Source: Aegilops tauschii subsp. strangulata (lineage: Eukaryota > Streptophyta > Magnoliopsida > Poales > Poaceae). From it: a stretch of 64,000 nt of DNA. Below are positions 48,853-60,000 of the stretch, one piece after another. The stretch spans positions 251,071,135 through 251,135,134 of the forward strand of contig NC_053037.3 in assembly GCF_002575655.3 (NCBI RefSeq). The letters are read 5' to 3'. The notes below the pieces were generated by a model. It saw only the letters and a list, made by a program, of their open reading frames with translations. It was not told the origin of the DNA and did not search any database. How positions within the stretch are numbered: position 1 is the stretch's first letter; each line of letters opens with the position of its first letter. The position numbers were made by a program, and so were the translations under genes.

Positions 48853-50400
48853 TGCAACTAATCCCCGGGTGGTTTTGGTAATTCATAACAACATATAACT
48901 CATTGAATTAATATCCATTCAAGTTAAATATTTCAGAAAGTTCAATGATTGGCATGGCATGGACTAGAGATGTGGACCCCTCAAAATGCTAAGGACACAT
49001 ATTGGCAAAAGCTCAAGACTCTTCATTTATATTTTAGTGATCCAAGATCACATTGAGTCCATAGGGAGCCAATACTATTAAAAGGGGATGAGGTGTTGCT
49101 TAGCTCAAAGTGCTTAGTGATATTGCTCCAAAGCCCTCAACCACTTTCTCATTTCCAAATATGTCGAAAACTCAAAGTCAAACTCGGCCCCACTAAACTG
49201 TTCTATCCGGCGCCACTGAGTTCATTTGACCTAGCCACTACCAGAAACCCTAACACCTCGGTCACACCGATACGAATCTCGGTCTCACCGAGATGGCCTT
49301 CCAAACTCTCTGTTGCCTGTTGCAATTTTTTCGGTCTCCCTGAAATGTGCAATCGGTCCCACCGAGTTTGTTTGACTAACTCTCTGTTTGCTCTTTGCTG
49401 AAATCGGTCTCACTGAGTTCAAACAACCGGCTTCACCGATATGAGGTTTTACCCTAGCCCTAGCACATCGGTCCCACCGAGTTGTTCCAGTTGGTCCCAC
49501 CGAGATTCCTAACATTCACATTTTGAACTAAATCGGTCTCACCGAGTTCTTCTATTTGGTCTCACCGTGTTGGGTCAAATGTGTGTAATGATTGGATTTT
49601 GTGTGGAGGCTATATATACCCCTCCACCCCCTTCTCCATATGTAAGAGAGCCATCAGAATGTGCCTACACTTCCAGCCTACATTTTCTGAGAGAGAACCA
49701 CCTACTCATTGTGTTGAGATCAAGATATTACAATCCAACCACAAGAATCTTGATTTCTAGCCTTCCCCAAGTTGCTTTCCACTCAAATCATCTTTCCACC
49801 ATATCCAATCTGTGAGAGAGAGTTGAGTGTTGGGGAGACTATCATTTGAAGCACAAGAGCAAGGAGTTCATCATCAACACAACATCTATTACCTTTTGGA
49901 GAGTGGTGTCTCCTAGATTGGTTAGGTGTCTCTTGGGAGCCTTCGACAAGATTGTGGAGTTGAACCAAGAAGTTTGTAAGGGCATGGAGATCGCCTACTT
50001 CGTGAAGATCTACCCGAGTGAGGCAAGTCCTTCGTGGGTGATGGCCATGGTGGGATAGACAAGGTTACTTCTTCGTGGAGCCCTCTGTGGACTCGCGCAA
50101 CCGTTACCCTTCATGGGTTGAAGTCTCCATCAACTTGGATGTATGATAGCACCACCTATCGGAACCACGCCAGAAATCTCCGTGTCATCATTGCGTTTGC
50201 ACTCTCCAAATCCTCCCCTTTACCTTCATATGCAATGGTTTACTTTCCGCTGATACACTCTTAGAATTGCATGTGTAGGTTGATTGCTTGGCTTGTGCTA
50301 ATTGCTAAAATTGGCCCACAACTAAAATTGGGAAAATGTTATATTTTTATTTGGTCAAGTAGTCTAATCACCCCCCTCTAGACCTACTTTCGATCCTACA
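48853..50400 (+). mobile_element. Copia-type LTR (about 1.5 kb)
   Basis: The right end is fixed by ...CCTACA at 50400 followed by the primer site TGGTATCAGAGCT at 50403. The left end (TGCAACTAATCCCCGG at 48853) is my best estimate. TATA is at 49611-49618. It contains about ten copies of a CGGTCYCACCGAG-type motif (49255-49575). The downstream gag identifies the element as Ty1/Copia. Confidence 0.75.
49255..49575. repeat. Cluster of imperfect palindromes around CTCGGTNNNACCGAG
   Basis: Examples are CTCGGTCTCACCGAG near 49281 and CGGTCCCACCGAGTT near 49354, 49472, 49493 and 49533, with weaker copies between. Several can pair with themselves (CTCGGT with ACCGAG). They lie in the U3 part, within ~350 bases upstream of the TATA box. 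Confidence 0.75.
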
Positions 50401-50402
50401 AG

Positions 50403-50415
50403 TGGTATCAGAGCT
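50403..50415 (+). other. Primer-binding site, initiator tRNA-Met type (copia element)
   Basis: TGGTATCAGAGCT two bases after the LTR, complementary to the 3' end of initiator tRNA-Met; a longer match than in the CRW copies. Confidence 0.85.
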
Positions 50416-50484
50416 TTGGTCTCCATTTTCCTTGATTTCCATAGCTTTGGTGATCATAGCCTTGGTTTCACAACCTAGGAGAGT

Positions 50485-51350
50485 ATGGCATCTAGCGAGG
50501 GAAATTACCACCATAGAGGTCCTTACTTTGATGGTACTAATTTTGCTAGTGGAAGCATAAGATGAAAATGCATATTCTTGGTCATGACCCTGCCGTTTGG
50601 GCTATTGTGCGCATTGGCTTGCAAGGGGATTTCTTCGAGGATGGAAAAGAACCGGATCGTGAAGCATCCGCGGAAGAAATGAAGATATTGCAATACAATG
50701 CTCAAGCTTGCGATATTCTATTCAACGGATTGTGCCCCGAAGAATTCAACAAAATCAGCCGCCTTGAGAATGCAAAGGAAATTTTGGATACTTTGGTTGA
50801 TATGCACGAAGGTACCGAGTCCGTTAAGGAATCCAAATTGGATGTGCTTCAAAGTCAACTTGAGTAGTTCAAGATGAAGGATGGTGAAGGAGTTGCTGAG
50901 ATGTACTCTAGGCTTGCTCTCTTCACCAATGAGATTGTCGGTTAGGAAGCGAAGAGATGAACGACAAATTTTTCATCAAGAAGATCCTAAGAGCCTTGGA
51001 TGGAAAATATGATACCGTGTGCACCTTGATCCAAATGATGCCCAATCACAAAGATCTCAAGCCCACGGAAGTCATTGGTAGAATTGTTGCCCATGAGATG
51101 TCACTCAAGGATAAGGAAGAGCTCCACAACAAGTCTAGTGGTACCTACAAAGCTTCAAGTGATGCTCCTACAACATCAAGTGAGAAACAAGTCTTCAATG
51201 AATAATTGAGCTTAATGGTGAAGAACTTCAACAAATTCAACAAGAATAGAAGCAAAAAGATAGAAGTTTCAAGTCAAGATCCTACAATGACAAAAGATCT
51301 TCTAGTCGTGATCGTAATTGCTACAATGGTGGAAGATCCGGAAACTACTC
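50485..51350 (+). pseudogene. gag: Copia Gag remnant, frameshifted, cut by a CRW
   Basis: Starts MASSEGNYHHRGPYFDGTNF at 50485, typical of plant copia Gag (UBN2/DUF4219 type). The frame is lost near 50540, then read in another phase as KMHILGHDPAVWAIVRIGLQ, CDILFNGLCPEEFNKISRLE and KESKLDVLQSQLE, with a TAG at about 50865. After a second shift near 50940 it reads ALDGKYDTVCTLIQMMPNHK and VGRIVAHEMSLKDKEEL-like sequence to a stop at 51203-51205. A CRW LTR begins at 51351 before any zinc knuckle is reached. No protease or polymerase is present in the window. Confidence 0.8.
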
Positions 51351-54300
51351 TGATGAGGACATCAATACCATTGTTACACCCATAGCCCCTGCTGCTATAC
51401 ATACTGGAACAATTACTAGAGCTCGCGCACGCCAATTAAATTACCAGGTACTTTCGTTTCTTGGTAATGATTCTAATGTTCATGAGAATATGATGCTGCC
51501 TAAATTGGATACATTTGTTTTGCTTACAAATGAAGGGCCTAGCTTTGAGAAGGATGAACATTGGAGCAAGAACAAGCATGGAGATAATGGCATGCGCATG
51601 GGGGACAAGAACGGAGTTACAAGTGATGATTTCAGGACGTTGAAGCCAACATAATGCGTGCATGAAGCCTTGGACGAAATATACAAGATGCTACTTCATA
51701 ACTTTCGTCCAGAGGTTATTCTAGGTGCCGCGTCACCTTATTATTGGGCCAGGTGATGAGGACAGCAATACCATTGTTACACCCACAGCCCCTGCTGCTA
51801 TACATACTGGACCATTTACTAGAGCTCGCGGACGCCAATTAAATTACCAGGTACTTTCGTTTCTTGGTAATGATTCTAATGTTCATGAGAATATGATGCT
51901 GCCTAAATTGGATACATTTGTTTTGCTTACAAATGAAGGGCCTAGCTTTGAGAAGGATGAACATTGGAGCAAGAACAAGCATGGAGATGATGGCATGCGC
52001 ATGGGGGACAAGAACGGAGTTACAAGTGATGATTTCAGGACGTTGAAGCCACCATAATGCGTGCATGAAGCCTTGGACGAAATATACAAGATGCTACTTC
52101 ATAACTTTCGACCAGAGGCTATTTTAGGTGCTGCGTCACCTTATTATTGGGCCAGGCCCATGTAATTTCGAAATACTTGAGTATAGGCTATTTTTAGAGT
52201 CCGTATGTGTGGGGAAACAAGAGATAGGGTTGGTTTCGGACCCCTTCCCGAAGGGCCACGAAATTCCCCCCTCTTCCTCCATATATACAGCCCTTAGGGC
52301 GTCGTTTAGACTTTGGGTTTTGTTTAGATTAAAAGTTCGCCATAGCTGCAACTTCGCGTACTTCGTTTGTGTTCAACGACCAGACAAAGGCATCACAGAA
52401 CCCCACCTTGATCAATAAAGCTTTCATCTTATATTCGCAATATCCAGATTGCAATCTCAGTTTTCTTGCTTGTTCTTCGTTTGCTCGCAGGAAATAGACC
52501 CTCGTGGTCAGGTTGATCGTGCTCCGGCGTGGTCAATATGATGAGGACATCAATACCATTGTTACACCCACAGCCCCTGCTGCTATACATACTGGACCAA
52601 TTACTAGAGCTCGCGCACGCCAATTAAATTACCAGGTACTTTCGTTTCTTGGTAATGATTCTAATGTTCATGAGAATATGATGCTGCCTAAATTGGATAC
52701 ATTTGTTTTGCTTACAAATGAAGGGCCTAGCTTTGAGAAGGATGAACATTGGAGCAAGAACAAGCATGGAGATAATGGCATGCGCATGGGGGACAAGAAC
52801 GGAGTTACAAGTGATGATTTCAAGACGTTGAAGCCACCATAATGCGTGCATGAAGCCTTGGACGAAATATACAAGATGCTACTTCATAACTTTCGTCCAG
52901 AGGTTATTCTAGGTGCCGCGTCACCTTATTATTGGGCCAGGTGATGAGGACAGCAATACCATTGTTACACCCACAGCCCCTGCTGCTATACATACTGGAC
53001 CATTTACTAGAGCTCGCGGACGCCAATTAAATTACCAGGTACTTTCGTTTCTTGGTAATGATTCTAATGTTCATGAGAATATGATGCTGCCTAAATTGGA
53101 TACATTTGTTTTGCTTACAAATGAAGGGCCTAGCTTTGAGAAGGATGAACATTGGAGCAAGAACAAGCATGGAGATGATGGCATGCGCATGGGGGACAAG
53201 AACGGAGTTACAAGTGATGATTTCAGGACGTTGAAGCCACCATAATGCGTGCATGAAGCCTTGGACGAAATATACAAGATGCTACTTCATAACTTTCGAC
53301 CAGAGGCTATTTTAGGTGCTGCGTCACCTTATTATTGGGCCAGGCCCATGTAATTTCGAAATACTTGAGTATAGGCTATTTTTAGAGTCCGTATGTGTGG
53401 GGAAACAAGAGATAGGGTTGGTTTCGGACCCCTTCCCGAAGGGCCACGAAATTCCCCCCTCTTCCTCCATATATACAGCCCTTAGGGCGTCGTTTAGACT
53501 TTGGGTTTTGTTTAGATTAAAAGTTCGCCATAGCTGCAACTTCGCGTACTTCGTTTGTGTTCAACGACCAGACAAAGGCATCACAGAACCCCACCTTGAT
53601 CAATAAAGCTTTCATCTTATATTCGCAATATCCAGATTGCAATCTCAGTTTTCTTGCTTGTTCTTCGTTTGCTCGCAGGAAATAGACCCTCGTGGTCAGG
53701 TTGATCGTGCTCCGGCGTGGTCAATATGATGAGGACATCAATACCATTGTTACACCCACAGCCCCTGCTGCTATACATACTGGACCAATTACTAGAGCTC
53801 GCGCACGCCAATTAAATTACCAGGTACTTTCGTTTCTTGGTAATGATTCTAATGTTCATGAGAATATGATGCTGCCTAAATTGGATACATTTGTTTTGCT
53901 TACAAATGAAGGGCCTAGCTTTGAGAAGGATGAACATTGGAGCAAGAACAAGCATGGAGATAATGGCATGCGCATGGGGGACAAGAACGGAGTTACAAGT
54001 GATGATTTCAAGACGTTGAAGCCACCATAATGCGTGCATGAAGCCTTGGACGAAATATACAAGATGCTACTTCATAACTTTCGTCCAGAGGTTATTCTAG
54101 GTGCCGCGTCACCTTATTATTGGGCCAGGTGATGAGGACAGCAATACCATTGTTACACCCACAGCCCCTGCTGCTATACATACTGGACCATTTACTAGAG
54201 CTCGCGGACGCCAATTAAATTACCAGGTACTTTCGTTTCTTGGTAATGATTCTAATGTTCATGAGAATATGATGCTGCCTAAATTGGATACATTTGTTTT

Positions 54301-54914
54301 GCTTACAAATGAAGGGCCTAGCTTTGAGAAGGATGAACATTGGAGCAAGAACAAGCATGGAGATGATGGCATGCGCATGGGGGACAAGAACGGAGTTACA
54401 AGTGATGATTTCAGGACGTTGAAGCCACCATAATGCGTGCATGAAGCCTTGGACGAAATATACAAGATTCTACTTCATAACTTTCGACCAGAGGCTATTT
54501 TAGGTGCTGCGTCACCTTATTATTGGGCCAGGCCCATGTAATTTCGAAATACTTGAGTATAGGCTATTTTTAGAGTCCGTATGTGTGGGGAAACAAGAGA
54601 TAGGGTTGGTTTCGGACCCCTTCCCGAAGGGCCACGAAATTCCCCCCTCTTCCTCCATATATACAGCCCTTAGGGCGTCGTTTAGACTTTGGGTTTTGTT
54701 TAGATTAAAAGTTCGCCATAGCTGCAACTTCGCGTACTTCGTTTGTGTTCAACGACCAGACAAAGGCATCACAGAACCCCACCTTGATCAATAAAGCTTT
54801 CATCTTATATTCGCAATATCCAGATTGCAATCTCAGTTTTCTTGCTTGTTCTTCGTTTGCTCGCAGGAAATAGACCCTCGTGGTCAGGTTGATCGTGCTC
54901 CGGCGTGGTCAATA
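51351..54914 (+). repeat. Three-copy 1,188-bp tandem array of truncated CRW LTRs
   Basis: Units 51351-52538, 52539-53726 and 53727-54914 are each exactly 1,188 bp. Each is the first 403 bp of a CRW LTR (cut at GGGCCAGG) followed by the first 785 bp of a second CRW LTR (cut at GGTCAATA; diagnostic GAGGACAGC and CTCGCGGACG). Internal starts are at 51754, 52942 and 54130. Units 2 and 3 are almost identical (a G-to-T near 54470 is one difference); unit 1 differs mainly in its first segment. The array ends exactly at the LTR of the complete element at 54915. Each partial LTR keeps the open frame for the CR-like C-terminus and, in the 785-bp piece, TATA and AATAAA. Confidence 0.9.
54910..54914. repeat. 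Target-site duplication CAATA, left copy
   Basis: CAATA at 54910-54914 precedes the LTR at 54915; the same five bases follow the other LTR at 62804-62808 and then continue the interrupted LTR in register. Confidence 0.92.
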
Positions 54915-55833
54915 TGATGAGGACATCAATACCATTGTTACACCCACAGCCCCTGCTGCTATACATACTGGACCAATTACTAGAGCTCGCGCACGCCAAT
55001 TAAATTACCAGGTACTTTCGTTTCTTGGTAATGATTCTAATGTTCATGAGAATATGATGCTGCCTAAATTGGATACATTTGTTTTGCTTACAAATGAAGG
55101 GCCTAGCTTTGAGAAGGATGAACATTGGAGCAAGAACAAGCATGGAGATGATGGCATGCGCATGGGGAACAAGAACGGAGTTACAAGTGATGATTTCAAG
55201 ACGTTGAAGCCACCATAATGCGTGCATGAAGCCTTGGACGAAATATACAAGATGCTACTTCATAACTTTCGTCTAGAGGCTATTCTAGGTGCTGCGTCAC
55301 CTTATTATTGGGCCAGGCCCATGTAATTTCGAAATACATAAGTATAGGCTGTTTTTAGAGTCCGTATGTGTGGGGAAACAAGTGATAGGGTTGGTTTCGG
55401 ACCCCTTCCTCAAGGGCCACGAAATTCCCCCCCTCTTCCTCCATATATACAGCCCTTAGGGCATCGTTTAGACTTTGGGTTTTGTTTAGATTAAAAGTTC
55501 GCCATAGCTGCAACTTCGCGTACTTCGTTTGTGTTCAGCAACCAGACAAAGGCGTCACAGAACTCCACCTTGATCAATAAAGCTTTCATCTTATATTCGC
55601 AATATCCAGAATTGCAATCTCAGTTTCTTGCTTGTTCTTCGTTTGCTCGCAGGAAACAGACCCTCGTGGTCAGGTTGATCGTGCTCCGGCGTGGTTGATA
55701 ACCTCTCGGAGTTGGTTTAGCGATTGCTAAGGCGCGACGTCCTCGCACGTTCGTAGTCGGATCGTCAAAGTCGACTTCCACCAAAGCGATATCCATCATC
55801 TCATCGAAAGACGGGACACCTTTGCCTCTATCA
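54915..55833 (+). mobile_element. 5' LTR of the complete nested CRW (element C)
   Basis: A 919-bp LTR with TATA at 55444-55449 and AATAAA at 55576-55581. By eye it differs from its partner (61885-62803) at about nine positions and shares private variants with it (CAGAACTCCACC, CCAGAATTGC), confirming the pair. Confidence 0.92.
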
Positions 55834-57064
55834 AGTGGTATCAGATTTCCAGGTTGCTCGGTGAGATTTTACAGTTGTTCGTAGTTTAGATCGAGTCTGT
55901 TTCTTCATACCTACAGTCCACGAAAAAGCCACAAAAAAAATTAGGGTTAGTTCATCATATCCGAACCAATCTGAGCCTTTGCATAATCTTTTTAGGGTTT
56001 TTGCTTTGTTGAATTTGCGGTTGCATCATCGTGTCAAGTTGCTGGTCTTAGAGTCTAGTCTTTTAGAGTTTCGAGTTCTGGTCATAAGTTGTCACGCCGC
56101 CGCCGCACCATCATCATCGCCTTGCCATCTACCACCATTGCTTATCCGCCACCGCTTTGAATCCGTCTCCATATACCACCACCAATCCGTATCCATATAC
56201 CACCACCGATCCGTATCCATATACCACTACCGCTACCATATACCACCACCGCTGCCATATCCTGCCGCCATATATCCACCACCAATCCGAGTTCTTTTCA
56301 TATTCGGTTGGTTTTCGAGATCCATATATTTTCCGTTTCGTGTTTCCTTGCCTGAGTAGGTCTCGGAAAAAAAGAGAGCGAAAAAAAAAGTATTTCGGCA
56401 ACCAAAAATATTTTTTCCCTATCCTATTTTTAGGCCCCGGGTAGTGTTTTGAGACACTCGCCATCATAGTGATTTTTTGTCGCACTTTTTCGTCGTCGCT
56501 GCCCTGATTTTCGAAAAAAAATAGTCAAAAAATTTTGTGCCCATCCTGTCAGTTTGACCTGGGAAGAGTTTTGAGACACTCTCTATTATAGTCATTTTTC
56601 ACAAAAAAAAAGAGGAGCGCAAAAAAAAAAAGAGCGCAAAAAAAAAGAGCGAAAAAAAAGTTCCAGAGTGTGCTTTTCCCTTGTTTACGTGCAGCGCCGT
56701 GATTTTGTTAGTGTTCTAGGCTCGCGTCTCTAGCACGGTCTAGCCTAGGACCAGCACAGTACCGTCGTTGAGCGTTTATTCAACTTTGCATCTCTGAATT
56801 GATTATTGCTTACCATTTTGCTACCATATTATAAGCCTTCCCAGCTCCACATAAGTCTACATCGTGCGTTTGACTCTCCCTGGTAATCGCTATATCCAAG
56901 CTTTGAGAGTTTTTGACTACAACGGTTGCCGATCACCACCTGCTGCTGGGTAAGAACTGGTAAGAATTTGAGATTCGCTTGAAGGTTTTGTGACACACCA
57001 CCATCACCACCACTTCTAGTAGTCTGCAGGATCATATTCTTTTGTGTTTCTATTGCTGCTAACC
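55834..57064 (+). mobile_element. Leader of element C
   Basis: Primer site at 55836-55845 and a CRW leader with the CCGTATCCATATACCACCA tandem unit (56160-56235) and long A-tracts with GAGCGC (56600-56660). Compared with other copies it has lost roughly 45 bases near 56365-56395 around the GGAGACCCCCGGGCAG segment, replaced by an A-rich patch. Confidence 0.75.
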
Positions 57065-60000
57065 ATGGCAGGTTCACAAGCCGATGAGACTGATTGGGAG
57101 AACATGACGAACAAGGAGTTGCATGATAAATTTCAGCAAATGATGAGTGGCCAGGTGGGAGATGTGCTAAACAGATTTGGAGAGGCTATGGAGAAGATAG
57201 ATGCCGTGGAGAAGTCGTTTGAGACAAAGCTGGATAACAAGTTTACTGAATTACTCAAGCGTCTTCCCCAACCACCACCGGCTGCACATGTCGCACCTCT
57301 ACAACAACAACAACCACATCTCCAACGCCGCCTTCCAAATCAAGTGGGACGGGCATAACGCGTTCCAATTGAGATTGGTCAAAATTCGGGTGCTGCTGCA
57401 CCTACTGTTGATGCTTCTTTGGCTCCTGCTCCTGCGGCGGCTGAGGAGGATGACGATTATGCGGGCGATTATGAGGATGAGGTTGATCAAAATCAGAACT
57501 ACGCGCAGCCACCAGCACCACCACCAGCAGGTCGACCTCAGGTATATATTCGCAACGGTAGGCCGGCACCACCACCTCAGGTACGAGATCATGACCATCT
57601 CCCTAAACTGAAATTGAATATTCCACCATTTGAGGGTAGATATGTTCCTGATATATATCTTACTTGGGAGTTAGAAACTGAACAACGATTTACATGTTTA
57701 CAATATCCTGAGGAGAGACGTGTTCCTGCTGCTGTTTGTGCTTTCACTAGCTTTGCATGTGTTTGGTGGTCTGAACATTGTAGATTATATCCTGTTCCCG
57801 CTACTTGGGCTGCTTTGAAAACTGCTATGCGTACTCGTTGGGTTCCACCATATTATCAACGTGAATTACTTCAAAAATTGCAGCGTTTAAGACAAGGGAA
57901 AAATTCTGTAGAAGAATATTATCAGGAATTACAAACTGGCATGATTAGATGTGGTATTGTTGAGGAGAATGAAGCTATGCTTGCACGTTTTATGGGTGGA
58001 TTAAATAAAGAGATTCAGACCATTCTAGAGTATAAGGATTATAATAATATCACTCGTTTATTCCATCTTGCTTGTAAAGCTGAACGTGAAGTGCAGGACT
58101 GACAGCCATTGGCGCGAACTAACTTTTTTGCAGGTCGACCTTCATCATGGACACCGCGTGCATCTTCTACTTCCACTTCACCATCACCTCCATCAGGTGC
58201 CACCTCCAGCCGTGATACAAGAAAGCAGGCACAACCACCACTCTCTGCCAAGAGCACCCCTGCCGGGCCTGCGCAGAGCTCTTCTTCTTCCATGGCATCG
58301 ACAGGGCACACAAGTGATATTATTTGTCGACGTTGTAAGGGAAGAGGACATTTTGCGAGAGAATGCAAATCTCAGCGTGTCATGATTGCTACTGAGGATG
58401 GTGGGTATGAGTCCGCTAGTGACTATGATGAGGAGACTTTGGCTTTTATTACACGTGAAGAACATGGTGGACATGATTCTGAAAATGAGACGCAATACAT
58501 GGCTCCTGAAGACGCTGACAGGTATGAATGTTTAGTTGCTCAACGTGTTTTGAGTGTGCAGGTCACACAAGCAGAGCAAAATCAGAGGCATAATTTGTTC
58601 CATACAAAGGGAGTTGTGAAGGAACGTTCTGTTCGCGTCATCATAGATGGAGGGAGCTGTAACAACTTGGCTAGCATGGAGATGGTGGAGAAGCTATCTC
58701 TCACCACAAGACCACATCCACATCCTTACTACATCCAATGGTTCAACAACAGCGGCAAGGTTAAGGTAACACGTACTATTCGTGTGCATTTTAGTATCTC
58801 TACATATGCTGATTATGTTGATTGTGATGTGGTACCCATGCAAGCATGTTCCTTATTACTAGGTAGACCATGGCAATTTGATAAAAATTCTGTACACCAT
58901 GGTAGAAACAATCAGTATACTCTTGTTCATAAGGATAAAAATATTACTTTGCTTCCTATGACTCCTGATTCCATTTTGAAAGATGACATTAATAGAGCTA
59001 ATAAAGCAAAACAGGAGAAAAATAAGAGTGAAAATCAGATTGTGGCGAAGGAATTTGAGCAACAAATGAAACCTAATAATAAACCATCTAGTCTTGTTTC
59101 TGAAATTAAATTGAAAAGTGCATGTTTACTTGCCACAAAATCTGATATTGATGAACTAGATTTCAGCAAATCTGTTTGCTATGCTTTTGTGTGCAAAGAG
59201 GCATTATTTTCATTCGAGGACGTGCCTTCCTCTTTGCCCCCTGCTGTCACTAACATTTTGCAGGAGTTCGCTGACGTCTTCCCACAAGACGTGCCACCGG
59301 GATTACCACCTATTTGAGGGATTGAGCATCAAATTGACTTAATTCCCGGTGCATCGCTACCCAACCGTGCACCATACCGTACCAATCCAGAGGAGACGAA
59401 GGAGATTATGCGTCAAGTACAGGAGCTGCTCGACAAAGGTTATATACGCGAATCTCTTAGTCCTTGTGCTGTTCCTATTATACTCGTGCCTAAAAAGGAT
59501 GGTACGTCGCGTATGTGTGTTGATTGTAGAGGCATTAATAATATTACTATTCGTTATCGTCATCCTATTCCTAGGCTAGATGATATGCTTGATGAATTGA
59601 GTGGCTCTACAATATTCTCCAAAGTTGATTTGCGTAGTGGATACCATCAAATTCGTATGAAATTGGGAGATGAATGGAAAACTGCATTTAAAACTAAGTT
59701 TGGTTTATATGAGTGGTTAGTCATGCCTTTTGGGTTAACTAATGCACCTAGTACTTTCATGAGACTAATGAACGAAGTTTTACGTGCTTTCATTGGACGA
59801 TTTGTGGTAGTCTACTTTGATGATATACTGATTTATAGCAAATCTTTGGAAGAACATTTGGAACATTTACGTGCTGTTTTTATTGCTCTCCGTGATGCAC
59901 GTTTGTTTGGTAACCTTGGGAAGTGCACCTTTTGCACCGACCGAGTATCTTTTCTTGGCTATGTTGTTACTCCACAGGGAATTGAAGTTGATAAAGCCAA

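Noticed and set aside
51351..54914. Regular repeat spacing as a CRISPR array
   Set aside because: Units are 1,188-bp LTR pieces in plant DNA with no spacers.
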